A model generated the notes under the pieces. It was given only the letters and a program-made list of their open reading frames with translations. It did no database searches and was not told the origin of the DNA. Below, piece after piece: positions 1-12,085 of a stretch of DNA of 64,000 nucleotides (the first letter of the stretch is position 1; every line of letters begins with the position of its first letter). The position numbers were made by a program, and so were the translations under genes. The DNA comes from Numida meleagris (Eukaryota; Chordata; Aves; Galliformes; Numididae): NCBI RefSeq assembly GCF_002078875.1, contig NC_034415.1, positions 22,592,331 through 22,656,330 of the forward strand, written 5' to 3'.

Positions 1-462
1 TTCAGCATAGTTATCTGAGATTAGAGTTTGAGAAATTCTCTTTAAGTTATCAATAACTAAAAGGTTTAGACATTTTTTTCCCCACACCTATGATGGAGTT
101 GTGCTGCACTTTGCAGTAACGTGCAGTTATATCTTGGAAAAACTACAGTAGATTTAACAGTTTTCGGACCTTGACTCAGGAAAGCTTCCCACCATGGGAA
201 AATTTCAGAAGTACACATAAGTCCCATTGTAGCAAAAGGAACATAAACTGATCTTGAAGCCAAATGCAAGTTTGGAAAATGTATGAATCAGAGCCTAAAT
301 GCAAGCTTCAAGAATGCATTGAGTTCAGGATACTCTTTTATCTGAAACTACATATTCCACTTACTTTTGCAAAGAAAAGGTTAAAGAAGCTGATAAAGGT
401 GAACACTGAACAGGGACTGTTTTTGTTTTATTAGATTTCCTTTGCACTTCACATTTATCGTG

Positions 463-496
463 GCTGTCCTAGCAGTGATGCTGTCCTAGCCATGAT
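463..496. repeat. Imperfect 17-bp tandem duplication
   Basis: Two adjacent copies beginning GCTGTCCTAGC follow each other at 463-479 and 480-496, differing at two positions near the end. Nothing suggests a function; it looks like simple replication slippage. Confidence 0.7.
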
Positions 497-3358
497 GTAA
501 TCTGCAATTAACTAGTCTCCTTTTGTCAGCCTGCATCATCAAAGCCTGTTTTTATGGAGTGTTAAGTCCAATATTTACAGTGTTAAATACTTGGACAATA
601 TTTAAATTGGTTTCATCACATACTATATTTAGTTGGAGTGATATTGTCTGGTTAACAGCAATGAAAACAATTCCTTTCTTTTAGGTTTTATATTTTGAGT
701 GGGTATTAGGTAACTGGAAAATATGGTCATTATATTTGTCTAACATTTCTACAAGTTGTAACATGGCATTTCAATTTGGGCTTTAACTCATGAATTATCC
801 GTATGCAAAACCTTTGAGAAGTTTCCAGGTTCAACATCCAAACAAGCACAGAGTGCAGTGGTGTGGCTGAAAGGAAAGCAGTTTAATATTTATGCACAGG
901 CACGGAAAAGTATGAAGACATTTTTCAGGACCTTTTCTTTCCAGCAATGCTGCTGTTACAGAAAGGTTGCTCTGAAGGTATTTTTAATGTCAAACAGAAA
1001 ATGCACTTAATGTGTGATTTAATTGCAGTCTCATGGAGACAGACATCACTACAGTTCTGGATATTGCTTCTTGTGGATTTTATTTGTCCTTGTGATTCTT
1101 CTTTGTCTCCACTCATGTTATCCGCAGACAGACTTGCTCATACTCTCCTGAGTGATTTTGTCCTTTGGCCCAAAGCTTTGTAAGACTGCAGCTGTGTTGA
1201 CTTCTCATCTCCAGCAGCAAGGAACTTGGAGAACTGTCCACCTTCTTCAAAGCAGAGATCTTTGCTAGAAGTTTTTGCTTATGTTTACATGGTAGAGTGA
1301 CTGCTAAAAGGACATTTTATTTCAACTGCAGGGCAAATCTCACACCTTCTTTCTTTAGCTTTCCTTTCTATTCCTAGTCCTGGTGTGAAGACATCTTGTC
1401 ATCTCAGCTATGCGATTTCTAGCTATCCCACTGTGTTGATAATTCTTCTCCTTGATCATAACAGCCATGGTCTCTGGGCCAGAACAATACCTGCCCCATG
1501 TCTTGGCTCTTGTCCACCAGAAGTTTCTGCTCCAGCTACTTTTGTCTATGGTTCTATGCAGGAAACATAACTGTAAAGGAGCACTTTACAGAGAAGGATT
1601 TTGTCCTGACTTCTAGAAAGGACTCTGCTCACAAACCCATAGCTCTGACCCAGCTCCATGGAGCTAGGCTCTTATGCAGGGGACCCCATTAACAAGAGAG
1701 CTGTAATCCCTTCAGGCAGCCCTTTGAACTGCCCAGGAGCTGTTTGGCAAGGTCTGGTGTAACTTCTGAAATACTGGAAACATCTAATCACCTATTTATT
1801 TGTTGTTAGTAGACAGAGATAAGAGATTCTGAAGAAATCTACAGCCAATAGGCTGCAGAAAACTAAGCACATATCAAAAGATGCACAATAATAGTTTTAA
1901 TTATTGCATTAAAGGAAAATTAGTACATTTCTTCCATAAAAAGTCATAGGCTTTTGAGATTTGAAATCTGCCTGTTGTTAGAGACTTTCTGAAGAAGCCT
2001 AGTAAAGTCCATTTCCTACTTTCCCAAATGTGAGTTTGCTCATTCAACTTAAAATAAATTTGGAACGTAGAAACATTTCTACTTCCATCTCTACTTTACT
2101 TACACCAAAGACTTCACAGGTGTCACAAAATGGTTGCTTGTGCACAGTTGGCTAGAAGTGGGATGAAGAGGAGGAAGGAAGATCCCATCTCTGGGTGATA
2201 TTGCGATGACCTTGTGCCCACAGTCTCCTTTGTGTGGATTTAAAAGTTACTTGGGTATAACCTGATGATTCTCCAGCTTTCAGAGTGTCTGACTGAAAGA
2301 CAAATGTACTCCTCCAATAAATAAATAAAAGAGTAAAGCCATAAATAACCATATAAAACATGCGTAAGTTAACCATCCCTCGTAGATCACTTGGGTTGGC
2401 TGAAGTCTACCTTTGGCTCCTTCCTATTTTGTCCCTAGCTAAGTATTCCCAAAGGAAGCATGTCAAACAAGTGGTCTTTGCTTTGGCTTGAATGATGATG
2501 CCAAGTTGTCCAGAGATAATAAATTGAGACCTGGAGAGATACAGAGCTCTTGGGTTGTCACTTCCAGAAGACAAAAAGTCTTGATGGCATTTATCTGTTT
2601 TCTTTTCTATGCACTTAGGAAAGATCTGCTCTTACAGAGGTAGACACAGCCTTTTCTACATAGGAAATGAGGTGCTGAACATTTCTTTCACAAACACCAA
2701 TCTAATTTAAAACATGCTTGAGACTCTTAGAGAGGGTTTGGGTGGCAGAAGTTGGCATTTTCTGTTGTTTTTTATTCTGTCCTTGCTTCTGCATCTTGGA
2801 CGTCAGTATTCAGGGCCCAGCAAATATGTTCTTCAACTGCAGCTTGAAAACTCCTGGTAAAGAAGTCACATGATGCTGTAGGTATGTGGGAAGGATAAGC
2901 ACCTGGGAACCTGTGTCTTTGCATTATATTCCCTGTTTTCCACATAGTCCTATGTCTTTTGTTTGTTTGTTTGTAAATTGTTTTATGTAAGTTACATAAC
3001 ATTTTGCAGTTTTTACTAGGTGAGACAGACTTGCATTCCTTTTTAAGGGAAAAGTCCTTTGGGCCTAATCCCCTTCCCCAACAATGTTCAGGACAGATTG
3101 TGAAGCTTCCAAAAGTATTACTCTTTGTACAGAAACAGATTTTATTTCGAGCTTTGCTAAAGTGTTGGGTTGGTTGGGGAAAAATGAGAGGGAAATGTTT
3201 AGTTATATTCCTTAGTTACACTGTGTTTTAATTTCAAGATGTCACAAATTTTATGGCAGTCTTTATTTACTTTCACTAACCCCCCAAAAAACAAATACGA
3301 CTTCCAGATTTGCTACAAAATGAGTAAAAAAGCAGGAAATGTAAAACAAACTTTGATT

Positions 3359-3490
3359 AAGAGCCTGATTCTGCTGATTAAAATCAGTGGCTATACACTT
3401 ATTCACTCCAGAGATCAGATTTGAACCTTTACTGCTCTGGACCAGCTCCAAACCCCACTAAAGTCAATAGGAGTTTTTCTTTTGAGCCCA
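3359..3490. repeat. Possible ancient amniote interspersed repeat remnant
   Basis: The stretch contains GAGCCTGATTCTGCTGATTA, later CACTAAAGTCAATAGGAG and TTGAGCCCAG. This wording resembles old repeats common in turtles and crocodilians that carry 'gattctgct' and 'gaagtcaatgggag'. The family name is uncertain and the copy is strongly diverged. Confidence 0.35.
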
Positions 3491-5380
3491 GTCACTGGGT
3501 GTCTGTCTGCCTTATTCTCTCTTAAATTATAAATCACCAGGAGGAGTTTAATCCTGCAGTTTTCATGGCCAGCGTGACATTTATTTCAACACTGGCTGTT
3601 GACAAAGCACCCCGCATCCTGCATTTCCCTGCTGGCAATTACATGTCTCTTCTAATTCACATGTTACTTTCTGTCAGTGATTTTATTTTGTTTGCACTCT
3701 GCTTATTCCCATCCACATTTCCAACCCTCGCTTTGCATCTGTCCATCACATTTGGCAGCAAGAAAAATGGATCTATTCTGCAATACCAATCTCAGTGCCA
3801 CTTGCCAGTCCAAATAAGAGTTGTGTATCTAACACACCATACAGGGTCTCTGTTTCTGGATTTTGTCACAAGAGCCATATTTTCTCAGCAGCTTATTAAC
3901 AGTGTGCTTTTGGGGTGAAAATTAAGCAAATGGAAAAAGGATGTCACAGCAAGGAGCTGTGTTGCAACACTTAGATTATTATACTGCATTAAGTTAAACA
4001 AAGAGGGTTTACCCATGTTATGACTATGATTCTTATTCATTCCTGTCCCTTAAGTAAAAGTATTTGAAAAGAGACAACTTTGCTCAGACAATTTGCTATT
4101 GGTAGAAATGTTCCCAGGTGCCACTCTTGTGAATTTGACAGAGAAAAAAAAAAGGAAAGTTGAGTGGGAGTAGAGCTTGCGGAGGGGGGAGAAAAGATTG
4201 CCATAGCTCTGCTGATGCCAAGAATAAGAAGAGTAATGGGAACCACTACAGATCGGAAACTTTCTTTTGGTCATTTATCACGTTCATATTATTTTCTCAT
4301 CTTTCACTGTCTTTGGAGCATGTGTGTCAGGTGAACAAAAAAAGTTACAAGAAATCTTGAATTGCACTCCACTTTCCCACAAAAATGTGCTGACCATCTA
4401 TCTCGTGCGCCTGAGGTCAATCATGCAGCTTTCAGACCTGCTCTGGATCCATAAATAGCCTCGGACAAGGCTGCCAGACAGCTGAGAAGGCTTTGAATTT
4501 CTCATTCAAGAAAGGGGTGACATACAATTGCTCAGCACCAACTCTTCTGTTGCCTCTTCCCACATCTGGCCAATGACTTTGTTGCCTACACGGGAGCTGA
4601 GCAATTCTGGAAATTGGAGTCTAAGTAGAAAACATTCCCACTTCTGCTCCATCAGTCGTGTTGGTGAGGAAATAAAGCACTGTGACGCCTTTACCATATG
4701 TGGATTTTGGAATAATTTCGAAATCCCCTGTGTCTGAGACATAGTTTTCTGAACAAGTCCCATCCACTACTTTTCCTTATTGGGGTGGAAATGATGCAGG
4801 TGCCTTTGATAGGATGAACTTCTTGAGTGGCTTAATTTAAAGACACTATTCTACCTTGCAAATGCTAGGTCACTTGGTGGATTTTAGCCAGAAAGCTCAT
4901 AATTCTTGACTGGAAGAGACAGCAATGTCTGCCAGGTCTGTCTCACAGAGAATCCAGCCCTTTTGTATTACTGTATACTGTAACAGTGGATGTGGTATCA
5001 TTTCTAGCCCACTGTAGAGTCCTGATTCCAGGTCTTTGCTTGCAACCCACAGCCTGCTACTCTCTTTTACATACTTAAAGCAGGCATAAAGCTGTTGGGA
5101 GACAATTTCCACTTTCTTGATGAGGGATGCTGCCGTCAGTCACACCATTCTCTACCTGACAGACATATTTTCTCCCATACTGTCCTTCCTTCACCGCTCA
5201 AATTGTTCCCATCTTATGTTCCTGTTCATCCTTGAAAACTGACTTTTTCCATAATTCAGACAGCAACTTGTGACCTGCTAACAGCCAGGCAGGTGAGGAG
5301 CTGTGTCTTTGCTCCTAAAACACATCCTGCTTGTGGCCTACTGGCAGTTGCACTTCTGCATATAACAGCCACATTATGGC

Positions 5381-5457
5381 TCCATCCATCTACCCATCCA
5401 TCCATCCATCCATCCATTCACCCACCCACCCACCCATCCATCCATCCATCCATCCAT
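5381..5457. repeat. (CATC)n / (CACC)n microsatellite
   Basis: About 77 bp of tetranucleotide repeats: runs of CATC flank an internal block of CACC units. An open reading frame through it encodes only Pro/Ser/Ile/His low-complexity sequence and is not a gene. Confidence 0.97.
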
Positions 5458-5554
5458 TTCCCACATATGACCTAGAGCTAGGTCTAACCTTAAATGGAAT
5501 CTGACAAAGAAAACTTACCCAAACACTTCAAACACTGAAGGAAATGATTAGCGG

Positions 5555-5840
5555 GTATGGTAGTGATGGGTTGACGGTTGCACTAGATGATCTGACAGGA
5601 AACTATAGGTATGAAAAGATTCAGAGGTAGCTGGAAAAGTTCCTGGAAGCCAAATTCACCAGGGGCTATTAAATACAAAGACACCACGTCTGGCTCCGGA
5701 AATCCCAGGGCCACAAATCAGTCGCGGTGTGCTTGCCCTGCTCTGATATCCTTCCTGAAGTACCTACTGCAGCTGACTGCCATAGAGTATTGGATGGACC
5801 TTGGGTCTTAACCAGTTTGGCCAATTCTATGTTTTTGTAT
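5555..5840 (+). mobile_element. Ancient CR1-type LINE 3' fragment(s)
   Basis: At about 5559-5594 the text TGATGGGTTGACGGTTG followed by ACTAGATGATCT matches the CR1 3'-untranslated wording. From about 5619 it continues with AAAGTTCCTGGAAGCCAAAT, GGGGCTATTAAATAC and, near 5791-5835, TTGGATGGACCTTGGGTCT then AGTTTGGCCAATTCTATGTT, which resembles the 3' end of old sauropsid CR1 copies ('ctagatggacctttggtctgacccagtatggc'). It may be one old element or two adjacent ones. The copy has no coding capacity. Confidence 0.55.
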
Positions 5841-6744
5841 GAATAGATGAGTGGGGACTGAGTATCACTTTCGGCACTAATGTCTCTGCATTCACCCAGC
5901 AGCATTTCTATCACCAGCACTCTCCAAGCTGCTTCTGCCACAACATCTGGACATCACGTAACACCTGAAGCACATTAAGCTTTTTCAGCAGGTAATAAAC
6001 CCCTGGATAGTGTACGGCAGGCGAGCCCCATTCTCTAAATACCCACCACGGACACTGCTTTCTCCAGCAATTGCTGAAGCCTGGTTTAGATTAAACTACT
6101 TCAGGCCAGCCACCGCAGAAGGGCAAGGCTGGAAACGGAAGTCTGCCTTGTTTTGTTTGGGTTCTTTTTCCCGCTGATTTGTTGTTTTGGGCTTGTTTGT
6201 GTTTTTGGCAAGTTTTTTAAGGGACAAATATAAGGCTAGACAGCTGAATGCATCAAGAAGTTCAGCCAGTTTCTCAGGCTGCCGTCTCTTTCCAGCTGTT
6301 CCAGATGCAAAAAAATAGAAAATAAAAATAAAAAGGAAAAGGCTGTATCTCCCTTTTGGTTTATACAGCATAAAGTGGTCCTCTCTGATAAAAAAGCAAT
6401 AGGTTAGAGATATTCTTGGAGGCTGAGCAGACAATGTCATAGAACACTCATGAAAGACCCTCTCACTTATGGCGTTCTGCTCTTTTCAGAGCCATTCCTA
6501 GTGCTATTTCTAGTATTCAGGCTCTGCTTGTCTCATGACCCCTGTCCATCAAAGCACCGAAAACAGATCTGTGCTATTCAGCTCTGAGTTGGAATGATAT
6601 GGATATGGAGCCTTCCTTCAGCAACATGCAGCTTCCTGAACTCTGCTATCATGTGGAAGTCAGGGCCACCACAGTGGAAAACTCCTTGTAAAACTGTTCC
6701 CTGTAGTCATGTGTCTGGAAGGCACCATGCACAGGTTACCCAGC
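5841..6744. other. Non-coding stretch, nothing recognised
   Basis: Open frames here are short and low in complexity (for example a Lys/Asn-rich frame at 6096-6440 on the minus strand). No splice-bounded segment resembles a known protein and no repeat family was recognised. Confidence 0.5.
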
Positions 6745-6882
6745 AGAAGAAAAAGACGAAGAAGGAGAAGAATATTAAGAAGAGGAAGGAGGAGAAGAGG
6801 AAGAAGACAGAGAAGAGAAAGAAGGAGGAGGAGTAGAAGAAGAAGAAAGAAGAAAAAGAAGAAAAGAGAAAAAGGAAAAAGA
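6745..6882 (+). repeat. Polypurine (GAA/GGA-rich) tract
   Basis: About 138 bp in which the plus strand is almost entirely A and G, with only a few interrupting pyrimidines, made of irregular GAA, GGA and GAAAAA units. The frames across it encode Arg/Lys or, on the other strand, Phe/Leu/Ser runs and are artefacts of composition. Long mirror-like purine tracts can form triplex DNA, but no function is shown here. Confidence 0.93.
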
Positions 6883-6899
6883 ATGCATTTCTGATGACA

Positions 6900-9800
6900 G
6901 CTGCACAAACTTGCCTTATTCTGGCAGATCTCTCAATTAAAATCAAGCCACCTTTATTTAAGGGGAAAATAAATGCAGGCCTGACGCTCTGTACTTTGCT
7001 TCCAAAAGGAATCATCCTGAGGAGGGGCAGTGGGACCCTGGGCTCAGAGGCTACTTGCGAGGGAGCTGCAGGTCGGGCTGCATCAGCACTGCTGGGACCA
7101 GGCCGAGCTGTGTCTCATTCCCTGCAGCAGCTGTGGGGCTTCTGTGGATCTGCACTCTGACAACCTGGAGCAGAAAGTGCCACTCAGTGTGACCCAGTTA
7201 ATCCTGGGGCTGTTGCAGATCTGCACAAACCAGGTACAGTCCTTTGCCTACCTAGTGGGTATTACTACTGTGACATGGCAGAGGAAACCAAAACCCCACA
7301 GCACAGGGATGCAGAGGTCCATGAGTCTGTGGGAAATGGTAAAAGGGGCACTTGCTCAGTCTAGATATCTAAAACCTCTATTATCTACACAGATGTAATC
7401 TGCTTGATGTTTCGGAGAAGAAAGAAAAAAAAAATAAAGAGTGTCACAAAAGTAAAAATGTGCAAACTCTTCATTATAAAGCTATCATGGGTTCGGCTCC
7501 GGATTACAGAGGTTCAAGACATCAAAGCAGAAGCAAGCAGAAGGGGCAAAGCAGAGACAGCACACAGATAAAAGAAGAGATGAAAGCCAAAGAGGCTGAC
7601 ATTGGTAAATGAGAAACTGGGGTTGGATTAGACCGGTAGTGCTTGATGTGCTGTCCACTTCCTTTTTTGGCCCCATTAGCTCCTGCAAACTGAAGCTTTA
7701 GTGTTTGGGGGAAAGGGAGGGAAGGATATTTCCATTTTTTTGTCCTTGCCAAGAAAACTTTCTGCATGTGAGCCATCTCTGCTGCTTGGGGAAGGCTGCA
7801 AGAAGCCAGGATAGAAAGGACCCTCATGGAGGTTAAAAGGTTCTCAGGAAGATAATGGACCCAATTTGGCTGTGCTATGGGGTTCTCCAGTGTCACCCTA
7901 CCAGGGACACACTGCTCGATCTTTGTCTGATGTGTTTGGATAGACATTATTTTATACAGTGCGATATCTGCCGTCCAGACCTTTGCATGCTACCTCTGTT
8001 ATCTGCTGGAAGGCAGGATCTACACCAGCATCTGTTTTTCACCATGGTGACTTCCCATAAGTGAGATGGTTTTGCTTTGGGCACCCCTTGGGTGCCCAGC
8101 AGGTGCCCATTTCTTCCTTTCAGCCTGGAAGTAGGTATGGATCCCACCCTCAGGACTTTTGTAACCTATAGGATATCTGGTAACCTGCTATACTTTGATA
8201 TGAAGCATTCTGTTGCCTGGCCTGAGAGGATACTCCAGGCAGCTGCATTGACTCAGCCCACCACAGACTGCTGACAGAAGGTCAATGCATTGGTCAGTGT
8301 AGCAGGGAATAGGCTGACCCCTGACTCCAGCAGCACTTGGGGGGAAACCCCCCTGGGTGAGCAGGTGCAGCTGATACCTCCCACAGCTGCCCTACATCAG
8401 CTGGGGTTGCACCTCTCCTCTCCCTGAGACAGCCCAGCTGGGCTGTGGGTGTCAGAGGGAGAAGAAAGGGCTGTGGGGAGGAGGACAAGGACAAGAATGA
8501 CAATAGCATCTTCAAGAGGAGCTTGAAGTACAATATAATATGGTCAGTTGTTCCTCTTGTGAAACCCACTAGAAAGAAGAGGTGGATGGGCTGACCTGCC
8601 TCTCTGAGCAGTGAGGATCAAAAGTGAGAGGAGTGAGAGATAAGAACAGGAAAATGCTCAATTCTGAGTGAGGTACTGCAGGGAACCAGCTCAGTGATGT
8701 GATGTGCTGTGAGTGAGGATTTGGGGCTGAGGGGGAGTGTGCTTAAGGATTGTTCCTGTACTCTGAGTCATTTCATGTGAAACACATTTTGGAACTGCCC
8801 GGGACTTGTACAAGCAGGTCTGGGATTGGATTGGGTTAGAAAATGTAGTCAAAATGATTCTGTGGTTTGAGAGTTTATGGTTGGGGTTGAGGGGGAAGAG
8901 ACATGGCTGGTGAATTACCTGAGTTTCCTATACATGGGCAGCTGAGCCCTGTGTCCTCCCCAGCCTCTTTGTCCTTGCTGGTGCAGCTGGGGTGCAAAGT
9001 GGGATGGCTGCATCCCCACTCATTTCCAAGGCTGTGCCCACACCTCTGTCACCCGTTAATCACGAGATGTACTTGCAGTCTGGATAAAACCCAAATTTCC
9101 TTCCTTTCTGCGGTGGAGTGGCACCTCTGTGATCTCCAGCTGCCATCTGCTGGTAACTGTGCTGGGCTGGACAGCCAACGCAATGCTTCGGGGCCAGGGG
9201 ATGCTGTCATCCCATGCTGGTCACAGCACAGCAGTGTTTGAGAGGTGGCACAGAGCCACCTGAACTTGGAGGACCTTCTTGCAAGGTGTGTGTAGGGGAA
9301 ATGATATTGCTGCAGCAGGCTGCTGAAGGGCAAGCAGGATTTTAGCACGGCAGTAAATTGCATGATTTATTGGAGAACAATCATTCTTTTTCTGGATAGA
9401 TTTGAAACCTGCCTTGAGGAGGTGGGGAAAAGATAGGAAACAATCTGTTAAAATATGTTTCTGCTGTTTTCTGATCACTTAGGTGCAAAAAAACAAGCTA
9501 GCAAAAAAGTGAAGCTGTCATCGAGAGCCTGAGTCTGACTAGTGATTTTGTTTGCTTGTTTATAATTTAGCTGTGCAGCTTCAGAGCTATTCTGCTGCAT
9601 GCCAGTGAAGATGCAAGTTAGAGTGGCCTGAAATACATTGCATGAATAGCAGTTGCCCCCTGCAGCATAAATGGTGGGCTTGTGGAGCTGTTTGCACCTT
9701 AGGCTGGGCTGGCAACCAATATCATGTAGCTTGGTGGCCGGCTATGGTGTTACCTGTAGGCAAGCATTGGTCTCCTCTGCATCAGGCCCAATATGTCACC

Positions 9801-10150
9801 TTCTGCTTTGGTTTACTGCATAGAGCCCATAGGTGCACAGAGGTCCTAGATGGTGCCAGGCCCTGTGATGCTGTTCCCCATGTGTGGAGCTCTCATAGGG
9901 CTCTCGTTTATCCCTTGGAACTCAGAAGGGGGTTGCTGGGGATCACAGGAGGAGCTGGCAGGGGAGCATTGGTCCTTCTAAGCATCAGCCCCGGCGCTAG
10001 TAGATGCCTTGGTCAACACAAACCAACATGGCAGAGAATGAAAGGTTTTGAATTGCGAAGTCCTTAAAAGGTTTGTGAAAATAAACGATGGAGTAGAGGA
10101 GAAAGACTCTGTCAGAGCCACTGGAAGGGGAAAACTGAAGTGTTAAACCA
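6900..10150. other. Non-coding DNA, no gene recognised
   Basis: Several open frames of 90-140 codons occur on both strands (for example 7030-7398 and 9642-10067 plus, 7522-7947 minus). They overlap one another, have no recognisable domains and no convincing exon boundaries. I treat all as chance. Confidence 0.55.
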
Positions 10151-10161
10151 CTGAGCCCCCA

Positions 10162-10287
10162 AACGTTGATTGAGCTGTCAAAAGGGAGAACGTCCTTATT
10201 CCAGCTCCTAACTCTAAAATGAAGGATATAATTCTTCTTTGCCATTTTTCCCTGACGTGAAGAAGAAGGATTTTTCTAAACAGTCAC
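10162..10287 (+). repeat. Copy A of a 126-bp direct repeat
   Basis: This segment reappears in the same orientation at 11772-11897, about 1.6 kb downstream. Shared blocks include AAAAGGGAGAACGTCCTTAT, GCTCCTAACTCTAA, TTTGCCATTTTT and AAACAGTCAC. By eye the copies differ at roughly a dozen positions. Similarity stops abruptly after CAGTCAC. The family is not recognised. Confidence 0.9.
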
Positions 10288-11100
10288 GAAGCACGCTTCT
10301 CTGCTAAAAGTTAAAAAAATAAAAATCCTCATGGTGTCTAAGCTGATATCATCCAGTTTTGGCACCCAAGTCAAGAATTTTTAAGGCTTGGAGTTGGCAG
10401 TAGCAAAACTCCCCTGATGCTTTGGACAGGAATAAGGGCATTATTTCTTGTGTCCTGGCCAGAGTCCAAAACTGGAAGAATCCCTTTCCATGTACTCAAA
10501 ACCATCTCCTAGAAATTCAGCTCTGCACGAGGATTTTTATCACATCTTGTCCTCAGCTTCTCCAGGGCATCACAAAACAGCAGCATCCTCCCATGTGAAA
10601 TCTCATCACGCTGTGCAAGTCGATGGCAGTAGTTTATCAAGTCTGATATATTCCTCAGGACACAGGCTGCTTGAGTAACATGTAGGAGCCATAGAAATTG
10701 TTATTATTATCAGGGTGCGGATTAGCATTGAGGGTGTTGATGGAGAATGTCATAGTCTTTCTATTTCATTCTGATATTTTTTTGGTGGGAAGCTAGATTT
10801 GAAACACAACCGAAGAGACTCCTTATTTTTATTTTATTTTAGCTTTGTTTTAAGAAATCTCGCCCTGGAGGGAGCTGTCATTTTTGGGATGCTGATTAGC
10901 TTTTGCAAGTTGACAGGGAGCAAGGCGGCTCTCTCTGTAGCGCTCCCAAGTTCTTTCCCCTAATCAGGCCAGCACTGCAGGCTCCATGTAGAGGAAATGT
11001 AACCCTATCTCACTGCCTGACAACTCCTTCAGCTCCAGACTTTGTTTTCTCATTCCCCGCAAACTGTAACAAACCATTAAGTTTGACTTTTCTTTTTTCT

Positions 11101-11140
11101 TTCTTTTTTTTTTTTTTTTCACTTTTTCAGCAACCATTTT
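11101..11140. repeat. T-rich low-complexity run
   Basis: A pyrimidine run with a long T homopolymer between TTTCTTTC and CACTTTTTCAG. No larger structure is visible around it. Confidence 0.8.
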
Positions 11141-11771
11141 CACTCTGCCTTCCTTGCTGGTTCTTTTCCTTAGGGATAGTAACTCTGAAGACTGTATTCA
11201 CTTTATATATATCCTTTATCCTTAGAGCTTTTTGGCATCTATTGTATCAACTGGTCAGAGGATATGCAGCATCTTTCAAAAACTCTCCTTTTTAGCTGGG
11301 GGGAAAAAAATAGTTGTAACAAATCTGTCCAGTTTGCTGTGAAAAATACTCCAAGCAGAAACAAATTAACAGGCTTCCGAGTAGGCTCTTACTGCAGCTA
11401 AAAAGAAGGTCTCGTATTGTGGAGTTTGATTCAAAGATGTGGATTTCATTCCCAGTTCAGTAAGAGTCCATAGTGCAGAGAAGTGACATGAAATGTGTCT
11501 TTCACGCAGCCTAGGTGTGAAAAACGGTGAGTCCTATTGATGGACCAATTGTTGGAACAAGAGCTGCTGCCCCAGACCCTCAACAGTTGTCTGAGGCCAG
11601 AAGAGCTCAGGGAAGAGAGTGCAACCCTAGTAAAATACCTGCAGAGCTCTGGGGCAAAGCGGCAGCTGGGACTAAGCTTTCCCTTGGTTCTCCCATTGAA
11701 CTTCAGTGTTTCTAAACAAGCAGGTTCGTGCCAGACTTTGCCTCCCAGTGAAAACAACCAGCAAGTGTCCA

Positions 11772-11897
11772 AATATTGATTGATCTATCAAAAGGGAGAA
11801 CGTCCTTATTCAAGCTCCTAACTCTAATATGAAGGATGTACTACCTCTTTGCCATTTTTTCCCTGGCCTGAAGAAGAAGGATTTTCTAAACAGTCAC
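11772..11897 (+). repeat. Copy B of the 126-bp direct repeat
   Basis: Second copy of the unit at 10162-10287, same orientation and length, about 90% identical by eye, with one-base length differences in the T run and before CTAAACAGTCAC. The intervening 1.5 kb does not encode a recognisable transposase or reverse transcriptase, so terminal repeats of an element cannot be shown. Confidence 0.9.
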
Positions 11898-12064
11898 CAT
11901 ACAGAGATGGATGAAAGCTGCCAATACCTGTCTGAATCTGCGTTTCCAAAGCACACGGGCTGTTGACACCTGTGGTTTTGTCATGGAGCCTTTTCTCTTG
12001 AAATGGGCTGCCTAGTGAAAATTTAAATGCATTGCATCACGTTTTAGTTGTGCATAGTGAGTGC

Positions 12065-12085
12065 TTTTTTTTTTTTTTTTTTTTT
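12065..12085. repeat. T homopolymer, 21 bp
   Basis: An uninterrupted T run of 21 bases. No associated retroposon body was recognised on either side. Confidence 0.9.

Larger units (their letters stand above)
1..5380. other. Non-coding DNA upstream of SLC5A9
   Basis: No exon, RNA gene or young repeat is recognised here. The open frames are short, lack splice context and resemble no family I know; the longest (3565-3918, 117 codons) has no recognisable domain. Two small structures are visible: a 17-bp imperfect tandem duplication at 463-496 and a possible ancient repeat at about 3359-3490, listed separately. Confidence 0.6.

Noticed and set aside
68..68. The placeholder finding at base 68
   Set aside because: It is only a redirect to the entry at 19812-26270 and should be ignored as an observation.
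3565..3918. 117-codon open frame upstream of SLC5A9
   Set aside because: No domain, no homologue recognised, no splice context; length is expected by chance in 64 kb.
5293..5475. His/Pro/Ser/Ile repeat protein
   Set aside because: Translation of the (CATC)n microsatellite.
6660..7015. Leu/Phe/Ser-rich and Arg/Lys-rich frames on both strands
   Set aside because: Produced by the polypurine tract; low complexity.
10162..11897. Direct repeats as terminal repeats of an endogenous retrovirus
   Set aside because: Copies are only 126 bp, no polymerase, protease or integrase-like coding lies between them, and no primer-binding site or clear TG...CA ends were seen.
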